Shown piece by piece: positions 28,953-36,376 of a stretch of DNA of 36,376 bases. The translations under genes and the position numbers were made by a program. Source of the DNA: Crocinitomicaceae bacterium (lineage in GTDB: Bacteria > Bacteroidota > Bacteroidia > Flavobacteriales_D > Crocinitomicaceae); NCBI GenBank assembly GCA_020436025.1, contig JAGQYP010000027.1, positions 1 to 36,376 on the forward strand, given 5' to 3'. Position 1 is the first letter of the stretch. Every line of letters starts with the position of its first letter. The notes beneath the pieces are model-generated. The model saw only the letters and a list, made by a program, of their open reading frames with translations. It did not search any database and was not told where the DNA came from.

Positions 28953-29960
28953 TTAATCTGGTTTTGAATTTAAATAAGCTGCCAGATCTTCCAATTGTTG
29001 ATCCGACAATCTTTCATAAGTATACATTGGCATATAGGTTTTCTTCAATTTTTTTGGTTGCGTTCCTGTACGCGTGATTTCATAGATAGATCGATTGTTC
29101 GTTTTTTTCATCTTATTTTTCAGAAAATTCCGATTGAACTGATCATCTTCTAATGTAAAAATTGTTATTCCTTCTGGGTTATGACAATGCATGCATCCAA
29201 ATTTAAAAATGTACTTTCCTTTTTTAGGATCTCCCTTTTTCCCTAACTCACGAACATTAGATGCTAAAGGATAGCCAAAAGTTGCACTTTCTTTGGATAA
29301 GTATTTGGACTCCAATAATTTTCTTTTAGAATCTTTATCCTCCGAATTTAAGATTTTCATCTCTTCTTTAGTTAATGAAAGATCCCCAATTCTCAACTGG
29401 ATTACATTCAAATAATGTAAAATGGCTTCCGTCTCCCAAGTTTCTAAAATTCTACCTTCTGAACTAATCTCTGCACAAACCTGAATGGCCTTTCTTAAAT
29501 CGTTTTTGGCTTCTTCTGCTCTCGGGCCATATTTTTTCACATAATCCCCATTGAAGTAAGAAGTCCTGTTTACAACACCGTAGAGAGTAGAGGCTGGGAG
29601 AAAAGGCAATTTATTTTTCATCATGTACTCCAGTCTAATTTCTGGATCTGCTGATTCCGGATGATTGGTTTCTGGAACTAAATTATGACAGTTGATACAT
29701 ACAAAATGGCGAGAAATTTTCTTTGAATTGGCATTGTTGATACGGGTGTAGCCGATGGTTAGCAGATCTTCTCCTTGTCTGGCTTTAGCACTATCCACAG
29801 ATTCGATGTAATAAGCAGGAGGAGTCACTCCGGTTTCAACTAAAATTGCATAAACTTTTTTTCCGGAAAGACCAGAGGAATCAACTTCTTGATAATCTAA
29901 TTCGAAGGCATACAGAATACCTATGAAAATGGATAAAATAATGAGAACCAATCCTTTCAT
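28953..29960 (-). CDS. Diheme c-type cytochrome, exported
   Basis: From the ATG at 29960 the product is 335 residues with an N-terminal signal or anchor segment (MKGLVLIILSIFIGILYAF). Two covalent heme sites are visible: CINCH at residues 88-92 and CMHCH at 256-260. MPMYTYERLSDQQLEDLAAYL near the end offers a methionine ligand and the typical last helix of a class I cytochrome domain. Such proteins carry electrons in the periplasm; the partner is unknown. I prefer ATG 29960 over an in-frame TTG at 29969, because a perfect -7 element lies at 29967-29974 and overlaps that TTG. It is divergent from recG and no oxidase or Sox gene is nearby. Confidence 0.9.
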   Translation of the reverse strand: MKGLVLIILSIFIGILYAFELDYQEVDSSGLSGKKVYAILVETGVTPPAYYIESVDSAKARQGEDLLTIGYTRINNANSKKISRHFVCINCHNLVPETNHPESADPEIRLEYMMKNKLPFLPASTLYGVVNRTSYFNGDYVKKYGPRAEEAKNDLRKAIQVCAEISSEGRILETWETEAILHYLNVIQLRIGDLSLTKEEMKILNSEDKDSKRKLLESKYLSKESATFGYPLASNVRELGKKGDPKKGKYIFKFGCMHCHNPEGITIFTLEDDQFNRNFLKNKMKKTNNRSIYEITRTGTQPKKLKKTYMPMYTYERLSDQQLEDLAAYLNSKPD

Positions 29961-29966
29961 GCAGAA

Positions 29967-29974
29967 CAAAAATA
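29967..29974 (-). promoter_or_regulatory. Putative leaderless promoter -7 element, cytochrome c
   Basis: On the minus strand TATTTTTG matches TAnnTTTG exactly and ends 6 bases before the ATG at 29960, so the transcript should start at or next to the start codon. It decides the start choice for the cytochrome gene. Confidence 0.5.
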
Positions 29975-30075
29975 GAGAATAGAAATTGGATATGGAATGA
30001 ATTTCAAGTTAGATATCAAGGAAACTTTTTTCATAAGTTGTTTTAAAATTCGAAAACCAAAAGAGGGAGAATAGG

Positions 30076-30083
30076 TATTTTTG
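30076..30083 (+). promoter_or_regulatory. Putative leaderless promoter -7 element, recG
   Basis: The same octamer, TATTTTTG, as before the cytochrome gene stands 5 bases before the recG ATG at 30089 on the opposite strand. The mRNA is expected to have almost no leader. No -33 TTG is seen at the usual spacing. Confidence 0.5.
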
Positions 30084-30088
30084 ACTTG

Positions 30089-32176
30089 ATGCTGGACACA
30101 CCAATCGAATATTTAAAAGGAGTTGGCCCACAAAGAGGGGAAGTTCTTAAAAAAGAACTGGGAATCTTTTTTTTTAAGGATTTGCTCTATCATTTTCCAT
30201 TCAGATATGTGGATCGTTCAGAATATGATAAAGTAGTTGAAATTCCAGACAAAGAAGGAGCCGTTAATTTGAGAGGTACTTTGTCTTCTATTAAAGAATC
30301 AGGTGTAGGCAGGGGAAAAAGACTAACAGCAAGGTTTTCGGATGGAACGGGATATATTGAACTAGTTTGGTTCAAGGGTGCAAATTGGGTAAAACCGAAA
30401 TTGAATACTGAAGCTACTTTTGTCGTCTATGGTCGTGCCAGTAAATATGGAGCTAAGTGGAATATGGCCCATCCCGAAATAGAAGTAAGCGAAAATTTTA
30501 ACGAAGGAAGACGTATTCAACCGGTGTATCCAAGTGGAGAAAAACTATCCGCCAAAGGCTTGAATAGTAAAGGAATTGAAAAGTTAATTGGGAACTTATT
30601 GGAACAGGTGGAAGGGAAAATTCCGGAAAATCTAGATGAGGTGATCTTGCAGCGCAATCATCTGCTTCGGATTAATCAAGCCATGAAACAAATTCATCAA
30701 CCTGAATCATTGGAGACAGCTGAGAAAGCAAGACTTCGATTTAAGTTTGAGGAATTGTTTTTTCTCCAATTGGAAATGAACTTTCGGAAAACGACGATTC
30801 AACAAAAGCATAAAGGTTTTGTATTTGAAAAAGTTGGGGATCATTTTACCCATTTTTACGAGAAAGAACTTCCTTTTGAATTAACCAACGCTCAGAAAAG
30901 GGTGATTCGAGAGATTCGGAAAGATTTAGGGTCAGGGATCCAAATGAATCGATTGTTGCAAGGAGATGTTGGTTGTGGTAAGACATTGGTAGGATTACTT
31001 GTCATGTTGCTGGCAGTAGACAATGGTTTTCAGGCGTGCATGGTGGCACCTACAGAGATTCTTGCGACGCAACATTTTCAGACGATATCTGAGTTTTTGG
31101 AGCAACTGGATGTGAAAGTTGCTCTCTTAACCGGATCAACCAAAACTGCGGAGAGGAGAGCCTTGCATCAGCAGTTAGAAGAAGGTAGTCTGGATATTTT
31201 AATTGGTACTCACGCGGTATTTGAAGATAAGGTGAAGTTTAAAAATCTTGGGTTAGCCATTATTGATGAGCAACATCGATTTGGAGTTGCCCAAAGATCA
31301 AAATTATGGAAGAAAAACAAGACGCTTCCTCATATTTTGGTGATGACGGCAACCCCAATTCCTAGAACCTTAGCTATGACATTTTATGGTGATTTAGAAG
31401 TTTCTGTGATTGATGAGTTGCCTCCAGGTAGAAAGCCCGTTCAAACCTTCCATTATTTCGAAAAATCAAGGTTGAAAGTTTTTGGATTCATTGAAAAAGA
31501 AATAGCCAAGGGAAGACAAGTTTATATTGTTTATCCATTAATTGAAGAATCGGAAAAACTAGATTACAAGAATTTACAAGAAGGATTTGAAGCGGTTGAA
31601 AGATATTTTCCCAAACCCAACTATCAGGTGAGCATTGTTCACGGTAAAATGAAAAATGCAGACAAAGATTATGAAATGAATCGCTTTGTTGAAGGGAAAA
31701 CACATATCATGGTGGCGACTACCGTGATTGAGGTTGGTGTGAACGTTCCTAATGCCAGTGTGATGATCATTGAAAGTGCCGAGAAATTCGGATTGAGTCA
31801 GTTGCATCAATTAAGAGGACGTGTAGGAAGAGGAGCTGAAGAATCATATTGTATCTTAATGACGGGAAATAAAATTAGTAAAGACGCTGAAGTTCGACTG
31901 GAAACCATGTGCAGAACCAATGATGGCTTTGAAATTGCAGAGGTAGATTTGAAGTTGAGAGGGCCTGGAGACATTATGGGAACGAAACAAAGTGGCTTAT
32001 TAAATTTAAAAATTGCAGATTTGGTGAAGGATAATCAAATTATTGCATTGGCGAGAGTAGAAGCTCAGGAAATTCTGAAAGAAGATTCTGGTCTGGATCT
32101 TGCTAAACATCAAATAGTAAAAAAGGAATTAAATCAGATTTTGAGAAGTAGACCGAATTGGGGGATTATTTCTTAG
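30089..32176 (+). CDS. recG: ATP-dependent DNA helicase RecG
   Basis: The 695-residue product is RecG, a superfamily 2 helicase that reverses stalled forks and processes branched DNA. The wedge (OB-fold) domain occupies about residues 1-200, with TPIEYLKGVGPQRGEVLKKE at the start. Helicase motifs follow: Walker A GDVGCGKT near 292, DEQHRFG (motif II) near 392, TATPIPRT and GRVGRG near 577, then the C-terminal region with LRGPGDIMGTKQSG. All are intact and the length is normal. A TTG at 30086 is also in frame, but ATG 30089 gives the usual MLDTPIEYLKG start and fits the adjacent -7 element. Confidence 0.97.
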   Translation: MLDTPIEYLKGVGPQRGEVLKKELGIFFFKDLLYHFPFRYVDRSEYDKVVEIPDKEGAVNLRGTLSSIKESGVGRGKRLTARFSDGTGYIELVWFKGANWVKPKLNTEATFVVYGRASKYGAKWNMAHPEIEVSENFNEGRRIQPVYPSGEKLSAKGLNSKGIEKLIGNLLEQVEGKIPENLDEVILQRNHLLRINQAMKQIHQPESLETAEKARLRFKFEELFFLQLEMNFRKTTIQQKHKGFVFEKVGDHFTHFYEKELPFELTNAQKRVIREIRKDLGSGIQMNRLLQGDVGCGKTLVGLLVMLLAVDNGFQACMVAPTEILATQHFQTISEFLEQLDVKVALLTGSTKTAERRALHQQLEEGSLDILIGTHAVFEDKVKFKNLGLAIIDEQHRFGVAQRSKLWKKNKTLPHILVMTATPIPRTLAMTFYGDLEVSVIDELPPGRKPVQTFHYFEKSRLKVFGFIEKEIAKGRQVYIVYPLIEESEKLDYKNLQEGFEAVERYFPKPNYQVSIVHGKMKNADKDYEMNRFVEGKTHIMVATTVIEVGVNVPNASVMIIESAEKFGLSQLHQLRGRVGRGAEESYCILMTGNKISKDAEVRLETMCRTNDGFEIAEVDLKLRGPGDIMGTKQSGLLNLKIADLVKDNQIIALARVEAQEILKEDSGLDLAKHQIVKKELNQILRSRPNWGIIS

Positions 32177-32190
32177 ATTTAATTAAGAAC

Positions 32191-32228
32191 CGAGCGATAG
32201 CGAGCTCATCGACCGATAGGGAGATAAT
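32191..32228. repeat. Two 19-bp direct repeats, GC-rich relative to surroundings
   Basis: Unit 1 at 32191-32209 (CGAGCGATAGCGAGCTCAT) and unit 2 at 32210-32228 (CGACCGATAGGGAGATAAT) match at 15 of 19 positions and abut. The tract is much richer in G and C than the AT-rich sequence around it. It follows the recG stop by 14 bases and runs directly into a heptanucleotide repeat. The composition suggests a dispersed intergenic element, which I infer and cannot test here. Confidence 0.65.
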
Positions 32229-32288
32229 TAAGAATTAAGAATTAAGAATTAGGAATTAAGAATTAACAATTACGAATTACGAATTAAA
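32226..32288. repeat. Heptanucleotide tandem repeat, nine units
   Basis: Nine head-to-tail 7-base units: AATTAAG three times, AATTAGG, AATTAAG, AATTAAC, AATTACG twice and AATTAAA. A single further AATTAAG at 32181-32187 stands on the other side of the 19-bp repeats. The array ends 6 bases before the ATG of the next gene, so it fills that gene's upstream region. Confidence 0.9.
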
Positions 32289-32294
32289 ATTAGA

Positions 32295-32684
32295 ATGGGG
32301 AGATTATTTTTTTTAGGTGTGATTTTGCTGATTGGAGTTAGCACGCATGCGCAGGTTTTTGGAGATTTGGGGACTTCTCATCGGGAGGTTTTGACGGATT
32401 GTGACCATAAGATTTCGGCTTCGGGTTCTTCGGGGTTGATTTTTATTACGATTGTAGTGAATCGAGATGGTGAGGTAACTTCGGCAGTTTTGGATACGGA
32501 ACGTTCTTCAATTTCTAGCACTATTTTGGTGAGAGAAGCTGTAATGAGAGCCAAGAAGATGAAGTTTAAGGCAGATTACATGGCTCCGACTTACCACAAA
32601 GGGATTGTCGAGTTCAAAGTGGTGAAAGAGTCGGCTGGGAATGAAGAAATGAAGAAAAAGAACATACTGCCCGAAAACTATTAA
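32295..32684 (+). CDS. Secreted TonB_C-like domain protein
   Basis: The 129-residue product has a signal peptide (residues 1-19, MGRLFFLGVILLIGVSTHAQ) and a domain like the TonB C-terminal fold, with GLIFITIVVNRDGEVTSAVLD and ILVREAVMRAKKMKFKAD, ending GIVEFKVVKE. True TonB proteins have an N-terminal membrane anchor and a proline-rich spacer, both missing here, so it is not the energy transducer itself. Freestanding domains of this kind are common in Bacteroidota and have no assigned role that I can name. The gene follows a repeat array, has no visible TAnnTTTG promoter, and converges with rdgB after 6 bases. Read-through from recG is possible. Confidence 0.75.
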   Translation: MGRLFFLGVILLIGVSTHAQVFGDLGTSHREVLTDCDHKISASGSSGLIFITIVVNRDGEVTSAVLDTERSSISSTILVREAVMRAKKMKFKADYMAPTYHKGIVEFKVVKESAGNEEMKKKNILPENY

Positions 32685-32690
32685 TTCGGC

Positions 32691-33266
32691 TTAGTATTTT
32701 TTCAGAAATTCTATCAGTTTTTGGACGGCCAGACCTCTATGTGAAATTTTGTTTTTTTCTTCCATGCTCATTTCTGCAAAAGTGAGGGTATAGCCATTTG
32801 GCTGAAAAATTGGGTCGTAGCCAAATCCTTTGCTTCCTGATTTCTCCTGACGAATTATTCCTTCGCAAACGCCTTCAAAAAAGTATTGTTTTCCTTCCAG
32901 AAAAAGAGAGATCACTGTTTTGAATCGTGCGGTTCTTACTTTTGCATCCAGCATTTTTTCCAGAACTAGCGCCATATTGTCGTTGGAGTCTTTTTGTTCT
33001 CCAGCATATCGTGCAGAAAAGACACCTGGCTCTCCATTTAAAGCATCAATTTCCAATCCGGTATCATCAGAAAAGCAATTGACATCGTATCGTTCTCGTA
33101 TGTAATTTGTTTTTTGTTGGGCATTTTCTTTCAAAGTTGCTCCAGTCTCGGGAATGTCATCGAAACATTGAATATCGTTCAGGGATTGAATTTCAATTCC
33201 ACTGGGAACTAGTTTTTGGATTTCGTTCAGTTTGTTTTGATTGTTGGTTGCGAAAACGATCTTCAT
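32691..33266 (-). CDS. rdgB: XTP/dITP diphosphatase (HAM1/RdgB family)
   Basis: The 191-residue product hydrolyses non-canonical purine nucleoside triphosphates (dITP, XTP) to the monophosphates, keeping hypoxanthine and xanthine out of DNA. Family motifs are complete: FATNNQNK at the N-terminus (nucleotide binding), FSDDTGLEIDALNGEPGVFSAR with the metal-binding acidic residues, GFGYDPIF, the FAEMSMEEKNKISHRG region and a C-terminal helix. The length is typical. It is monocistronic on the minus strand, with a perfect -7 element (33290-33297) about 23 bases before the ATG. Confidence 0.96.
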   Translation of the reverse strand: MKIVFATNNQNKLNEIQKLVPSGIEIQSLNDIQCFDDIPETGATLKENAQQKTNYIRERYDVNCFSDDTGLEIDALNGEPGVFSARYAGEQKDSNDNMALVLEKMLDAKVRTARFKTVISLFLEGKQYFFEGVCEGIIRQEKSGSKGFGYDPIFQPNGYTLTFAEMSMEEKNKISHRGLAVQKLIEFLKKY

Positions 33267-33289
33267 TTTTTATATTTTGAATTGATTGT

Positions 33290-33297
33290 CAAAAGTA
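33290..33297 (-). promoter_or_regulatory. Putative promoter -7 element, rdgB
   Basis: On the minus strand TACTTTTG matches TAnnTTTG exactly and lies 23 bases before the rdgB ATG, which implies a leader of about 16-20 bases. A -33 TTG is not seen. On the plus strand, TATATTTA at 33365-33372 is a near match that could serve the glycosyltransferase operon. Confidence 0.45.
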
Positions 33298-33408
33298 AGC
33301 ATTGGAAGGGATTTTCTAGTTTCAATATAGAAGCAATTATGGTTTTCCATTGTTTAATCTTTTCTATATTTACGCAAAATTCCAAGAAAATTAATCAAGT
33401 AAAGAATT

Positions 33409-34629
33409 TTGGGGAAAGAGGTTGAAAAAGTGCAGAAAAAAGAAAGACTTAAAATAGTTTATGTCTTTAATGGTTTTTCTGAAAAGATGGGTTATACATC
33501 GAATTGTTTGCCCAAGGCAGTGGCTGCGTTGGGACACGAAGTACATGTGATCGCACCAAATGTTCAAGTATATTATAATGCACCTTTTTATAAAGAGACT
33601 TATGAGCAATTTTTGGGGCCACCGATAACAGAAATAGGTAGTAAGCAAATAGATGGATTTACTCTTCATCGACTCCCGCATAAGAATTTTAAAACGGAAG
33701 TTGATATTGAAGGACTAAAAGATAAGATTAAGGAATTGAAGCCTGATATAGTCCATACTTTTCATTTAAACTCCATTATCACCATTAAACTTGCGTGGTA
33801 TAAATTATTGTACGGATACAAATTCTTTACCGGGAATCATGTTGTTTTATCTGTTTTTCCATTACATAATAATTGGAAGAATTTATCCTGGAGAGCGAAA
33901 CTTACATGGAATATCAAGCACAAGCTAAGTGGTCGATTAATAAGTTTGCTGACTTCTAAATGTTATCCAGCAACCATTGATGCTAAACTAATAGCCACGG
34001 ATTATTATGGAATTCCCGATCATAAGTGTATTATAGCTCCTATTGGAGTTAGTTCGGATGTATTTACACCTGAAAGGAACAAAAACAGGGAAACATTCTT
34101 ATCGAGATTTGGATTCGATCCTGGAGATCTTATTTGTGTCTATACTGGAAGGTTTACCGAGTCGAAGAATCCCTTAATTTTAGCGAAAGCTATTGATTTG
34201 GTCTCCAAAAGGAATCCAAAAGTAAAAGGATTGTTTATTGGAAAAGGGGAGCAGAAAGAAGCGATAGAAAGTTGTCAGAATTGCAAAGTTTCGGATTTCA
34301 TGCCTTCAGATGAGTTGCCATTGGTTTATCAAAATGCATTTTTAGGGATTTGGCCAAGAGAAGAATCAATGAGCATGCTGGATGCTATTTCTACTGGTTT
34401 ACCTATTATCGTGAGTGATCAAATGAAAGCGAAGGAGAGAATAGATGGGAATGGATTAACCTATATCGAAAAAGATTTTGAAGACTTAGCGAAACAAATT
34501 GAAAAGTTGATTCAAGATTCTAACCTATACCAGCAATTTTCTGAAACTGGTGCTAAGAAAATTGAGAATTCCTATAGTTGGAATAGCATAGCCTTGGAAC
34601 GAATTAAAAACTATGAAGATGCTCTTTAG
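33409..34629 (+). CDS. Glycosyltransferase, GT4-like
   Basis: The 406-residue product has the two-domain GT-B layout. The N-terminal half starts with [37 protein letters not shown]. The C-terminal half has the sugar-nucleotide-binding [13 protein letters not shown] and [20 protein letters not shown], which fit family GT4. It should move a sugar onto a surface-polysaccharide intermediate in the cytosol; donor and acceptor are unknown. The start is uncertain: the frame opens after a TAA at 33400 and has no ATG before conserved sequence, so TTG 33409 or GTG 33430 is used. GTG has a purine-rich stretch (33413-33420) ahead of it. It overlaps the next gene by 17 bases. Confidence 0.88.
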   Translation: MGKEVEKVQKKERLKIVYVFNGFSEKMGYTSNCLPKAVAALGHEVHVIAPNVQVYYNAPFYKETYEQFLGPPITEIGSKQIDGFTLHRLPHKNFKTEVDIEGLKDKIKELKPDIVHTFHLNSIITIKLAWYKLLYGYKFFTGNHVVLSVFPLHNNWKNLSWRAKLTWNIKHKLSGRLISLLTSKCYPATIDAKLIATDYYGIPDHKCIIAPIGVSSDVFTPERNKNRETFLSRFGFDPGDLICVYTGRFTESKNPLILAKAIDLVSKRNPKVKGLFIGKGEQKEAIESCQNCKVSDFMPSDELPLVYQNAFLGIWPREESMSMLDAISTGLPIIVSDQMKAKERIDGNGLTYIEKDFEDLAKQIEKLIQDSNLYQQFSETGAKKIENSYSWNSIALERIKNYEDAL

Positions 34630-35218
34630 ACTGCTAAGAAGGATTCGAGATGATTATGCCAAGTTGATTGCAGAAAAAGCTTGTAGGCGATGGACGTATA
34701 AAGGTTCAGGCAATTTTTACGCTACTGCTCGAGTACAAAATATGCAATTGGATCCGGAAAAGATTAGAATTGATGAGAATAGCCATATCAGGGGAGAGTT
34801 ACTGGTATTGGCGTATGGAGGAGAGATTACAATCGGAAAGAACTGTTTTGTTGGAGAAGGTAGTCGAATTTGGTCAGGTGAAAAAGTAGAAATAGGAGAT
34901 AATATTTTGATTTCACATAATGTCAATATTATAGACACCAATTCGCATGAAACAGATCATATTCTTAGAGCTAAAAGTTATGTAGAACTTCTTAAAGGAG
35001 GATATCCTAAAGAAAAAGGAGTCATTGAAACCAAGCCGATAGTGATTGAAGATTATGCATGGATCAATTTCAATGCAGTTATTTTAAAAGGTGTTACAAT
35101 AGGTAAAGGAGCAATTGTGGCTGCTGGAGCGGTTGTAACAAAAGATGTTCCACCATTTACGCTTGTTGCCGGAAATCCTGCAATCGAAATTAAAAAAATT
35201 CCCCCTGGAGTAGAATGA
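34613..35218 (+). CDS. Hexapeptide-repeat acyltransferase
   Basis: The 201-residue product has a left-handed beta-helix built from hexapeptide repeats: [36 protein letters not shown] and, after a loop, [38 protein letters not shown] and the closing [11 protein letters not shown]. The loop histidine in TNSHET is in the place of the catalytic histidine of the CatB/NodL/WcaF group. These enzymes transfer an acetyl or similar group to a sugar. The first ATG (34613) overlaps the glycosyltransferase gene, with ATG 34619 as an alternative. It ends in an ATGA overlap with the epimerase gene, so the cluster is one operon. Confidence 0.9.
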   Translation: MKMLFRLLRRIRDDYAKLIAEKACRRWTYKGSGNFYATARVQNMQLDPEKIRIDENSHIRGELLVLAYGGEITIGKNCFVGEGSRIWSGEKVEIGDNILISHNVNIIDTNSHETDHILRAKSYVELLKGGYPKEKGVIETKPIVIEDYAWINFNAVILKGVTIGKGAIVAAGAVVTKDVPPFTLVAGNPAIEIKKIPPGVE

Positions 35219-36111
35219 GGATTTTAATTGTAGGAGCCAAAGGATTTATTGGGTCTCATTTTGTGGACTATTTTAACTCAAAAGGAGACGAAGTTTTTAA
35301 GGTGATTTCTTCTGGAATTGCTTCAAATACTACTTTTCTTGTAAACCAACTTGATCCTGATTTTCACTCCATTTTAGATTCCAATTATTTTGATTTGATT
35401 ATTAATGCATCGGGATCTAAAGGTGTAGGTTTCTCATGGGAAAATACTGAAGAAGATCATAAGTTAAATGTAGTTGTCAATCAAAAATTACTGCAAGCGG
35501 TATTGGATTCAGGGCAAAATCCAAAAATCATTCATTTTTCTAGTGCGGCTGTATACGGGAATCCACAGGAACTTCCAATTAAAGAATCATTTGAACCAGC
35601 TCCCATCTCGCCTTATGGGTTTCACAAATTACAAGCTGAAAATCTCATGCAGGAGTATGCCAGATTGTATAATTTAAATACGGTTAGTTTAAGGGTCTTT
35701 TCCGTTTATGGTCCTGGATTGAGAAAGCAGTTGCTTTGGGATGTGTATCAGAAATTAATGGCAGCTAAGGATGGGGAGATTATTCTCTATGGAACCGGCA
35801 AAGAATCCAGAGATTTTATATTTATTGATGATCTAGTTTTTGCGGTTCAGCAGATCATTCAAAAGGGTGAATTTACTGGAAGAGCCTACAATGTTGCCAA
35901 TGGAATAGAAGTAAGTATCCATGAATTGGTCGAGAAATATTTGAGTAATTTTAGTAAAAAAGTGGAGTTGAAGTTCGGTGGCGAGATGAAAAAAGGAGAC
36001 CCTGTTAACTGGAGAGCAGATATTTCGAGTTTATCGGAACTTGGATATCAACCAAAAATTGAAATAGAAGAAGGTTTACAATCATATTCTAAATGGATAG
36101 AAAACGCATAG
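35215..36111 (+). CDS. NAD-dependent sugar epimerase/dehydratase
   Basis: This 298-residue extended short-chain dehydrogenase has G7-x-x-G10-x-x-G13 in VGAKGFIGS, catalytic serine in FSSAAVYG, Y134-x-x-x-K138 in SPYGFHK, and SRDFIFIDD plus YNVANG in the C-terminal substrate-binding part. It probably makes or changes a nucleotide-activated sugar for the neighbouring transferases. The substrate is not clear from sequence, and a GDP- or UDP-sugar reductase or epimerase are both possible. It is shorter than the 333-residue epimerase at 13635 and only distantly similar, so the two are not recent copies. The start overlaps the acyltransferase stop by 4 bases, and the next gene starts inside its 3' end. 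Confidence 0.88.
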   Translation: MRILIVGAKGFIGSHFVDYFNSKGDEVFKVISSGIASNTTFLVNQLDPDFHSILDSNYFDLIINASGSKGVGFSWENTEEDHKLNVVVNQKLLQAVLDSGQNPKIIHFSSAAVYGNPQELPIKESFEPAPISPYGFHKLQAENLMQEYARLYNLNTVSLRVFSVYGPGLRKQLLWDVYQKLMAAKDGEIILYGTGKESRDFIFIDDLVFAVQQIIQKGEFTGRAYNVANGIEVSIHELVEKYLSNFSKKVELKFGGEMKKGDPVNWRADISSLSELGYQPKIEIEEGLQSYSKWIENA

Positions 36112-36376
36112 GTTTACTTGTATTGGGAGGTTACGATTGGGTAGGAGGCTTGTATTATACTTTGAATCTGATCAAAACTCTAGCTGTATTACCTGATTCG
36201 GAAAAACCGGAAATATATGCCTTTTGGGGAAATGACATCGCCAAAGAACATCTAGATAAGTTAACTTATCCCTATTTGCACATCCAACCTTACAACAGAA
36301 GTAATTCTGAAAAATACCTGACCAAAGCATCGCAAATGGTATTCTCTTCAGATCCAAGGGCTAGAAGGCTAATTGA
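36093..36376 (+). CDS. Glycosyltransferase-like protein, N-terminal part (partial)
   Basis: A frame opens at ATG 36093, 19 bases inside the end of the epimerase gene, and stays open to the right edge (94 codons visible). The product begins [19 protein letters not shown], then LYYTLNLIKTLAVLPD. That is a first strand, a glycine-rich turn and a helix, like the N-terminal Rossmann half of GT-B glycosyltransferases, where a G-G motif lies near the acceptor site. Position in a polysaccharide operon supports this. The family cannot be fixed without the C-terminal half, which is outside the window. Confidence 0.7.
   Translation, partial: MDRKRIGLLVLGGYDWVGGLYYTLNLIKTLAVLPDSEKPEIYAFWGNDIAKEHLDKLTYPYLHIQPYNRSNSEKYLTKASQMVFSSDPRARRLI

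Noticed and set aside
32226..32288. CRISPR array.
   Set aside because: Units are 7 bases with no spacers and no cas genes nearby; it is a simple tandem repeat.

Overview
The window is AT-rich chromosomal DNA of a Bacteroidota bacterium, most likely of the order Flavobacteriales. The evidence for the phylum is the mix of families: a TonB-dependent receptor paired with a DUF4249 lipoprotein, OMP barrels with carboxypeptidase-regulatory-like N-termini, DUF3467, and remains of a type IX secretion (T9SS) cargo. Several promoters also match TAnnTTTG, the -7 element of the Bacteroidota primary sigma factor. The order is inferred from general resemblance; no 16S gene is present. I see no tRNA, rRNA, CRISPR array, insertion sequence or prophage.

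Layout. (1) 1-9290: end of rplA, then rplJ, rplL, rpoB and rpoC, closed by a strong intrinsic terminator. (2) 9304-9668: a small DUF3467 gene and a second terminator, convergent with a secreted M23 peptidase. (3) 11458-15905: a plus-strand run of a ZapB-like coiled-coil gene, zapA, rny, a UDP-sugar epimerase and an O-antigen ligase/polymerase-like membrane protein, almost without gaps. (4) 15886-18243: minus-strand penicillin-binding protein 1C, overlapping the previous gene tail to tail. (5) 18403-25588: envelope genes: TonB-dependent receptor, DUF4249 lipoprotein, a second receptor-type barrel and a secreted protein with a carboxypeptidase-like N-terminus. (6) 25589-29974: a secreted endonuclease/exonuclease/phosphatase-family protein (minus), a secreted TPR protein (plus), a tiny decayed T9SS-cargo remnant (minus) and a diheme cytochrome c (minus). 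(7) 30076-33297: recG, a composite intergenic repeat, a secreted TonB_C-domain protein and rdgB (minus). (8) 33409-36376: a surface-polysaccharide operon (GT4 glycosyltransferase, hexapeptide acyltransferase, NAD-dependent epimerase, and the start of another glycosyltransferase-like gene) that runs off the right edge.

How the genes fit together. The left part is transcription and translation core. zapA with its coiled-coil neighbour points to Z-ring assembly, and RNase Y to mRNA turnover. PBP1C, the M23 peptidase, the ligase and the right-edge operon all concern the cell envelope. The TonB/DUF4249 pair is a nutrient-uptake module of unknown substrate.

The least expected structures lie between genes. 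One is a roughly 140-bp minus-strand remnant (28809-28946) that reads as a T9SS cargo collapsed to its signal peptide and C-terminal sorting tail. Another is a heptanucleotide tandem repeat joined to a GC-rich 19-bp direct repeat (32181-32290). A third is a set of TAnnTTTG elements so close to start codons that the recG, cytochrome c and barrel mRNAs should be leaderless or nearly so. I did not find a clear new multi-gene defence or biosynthetic system.
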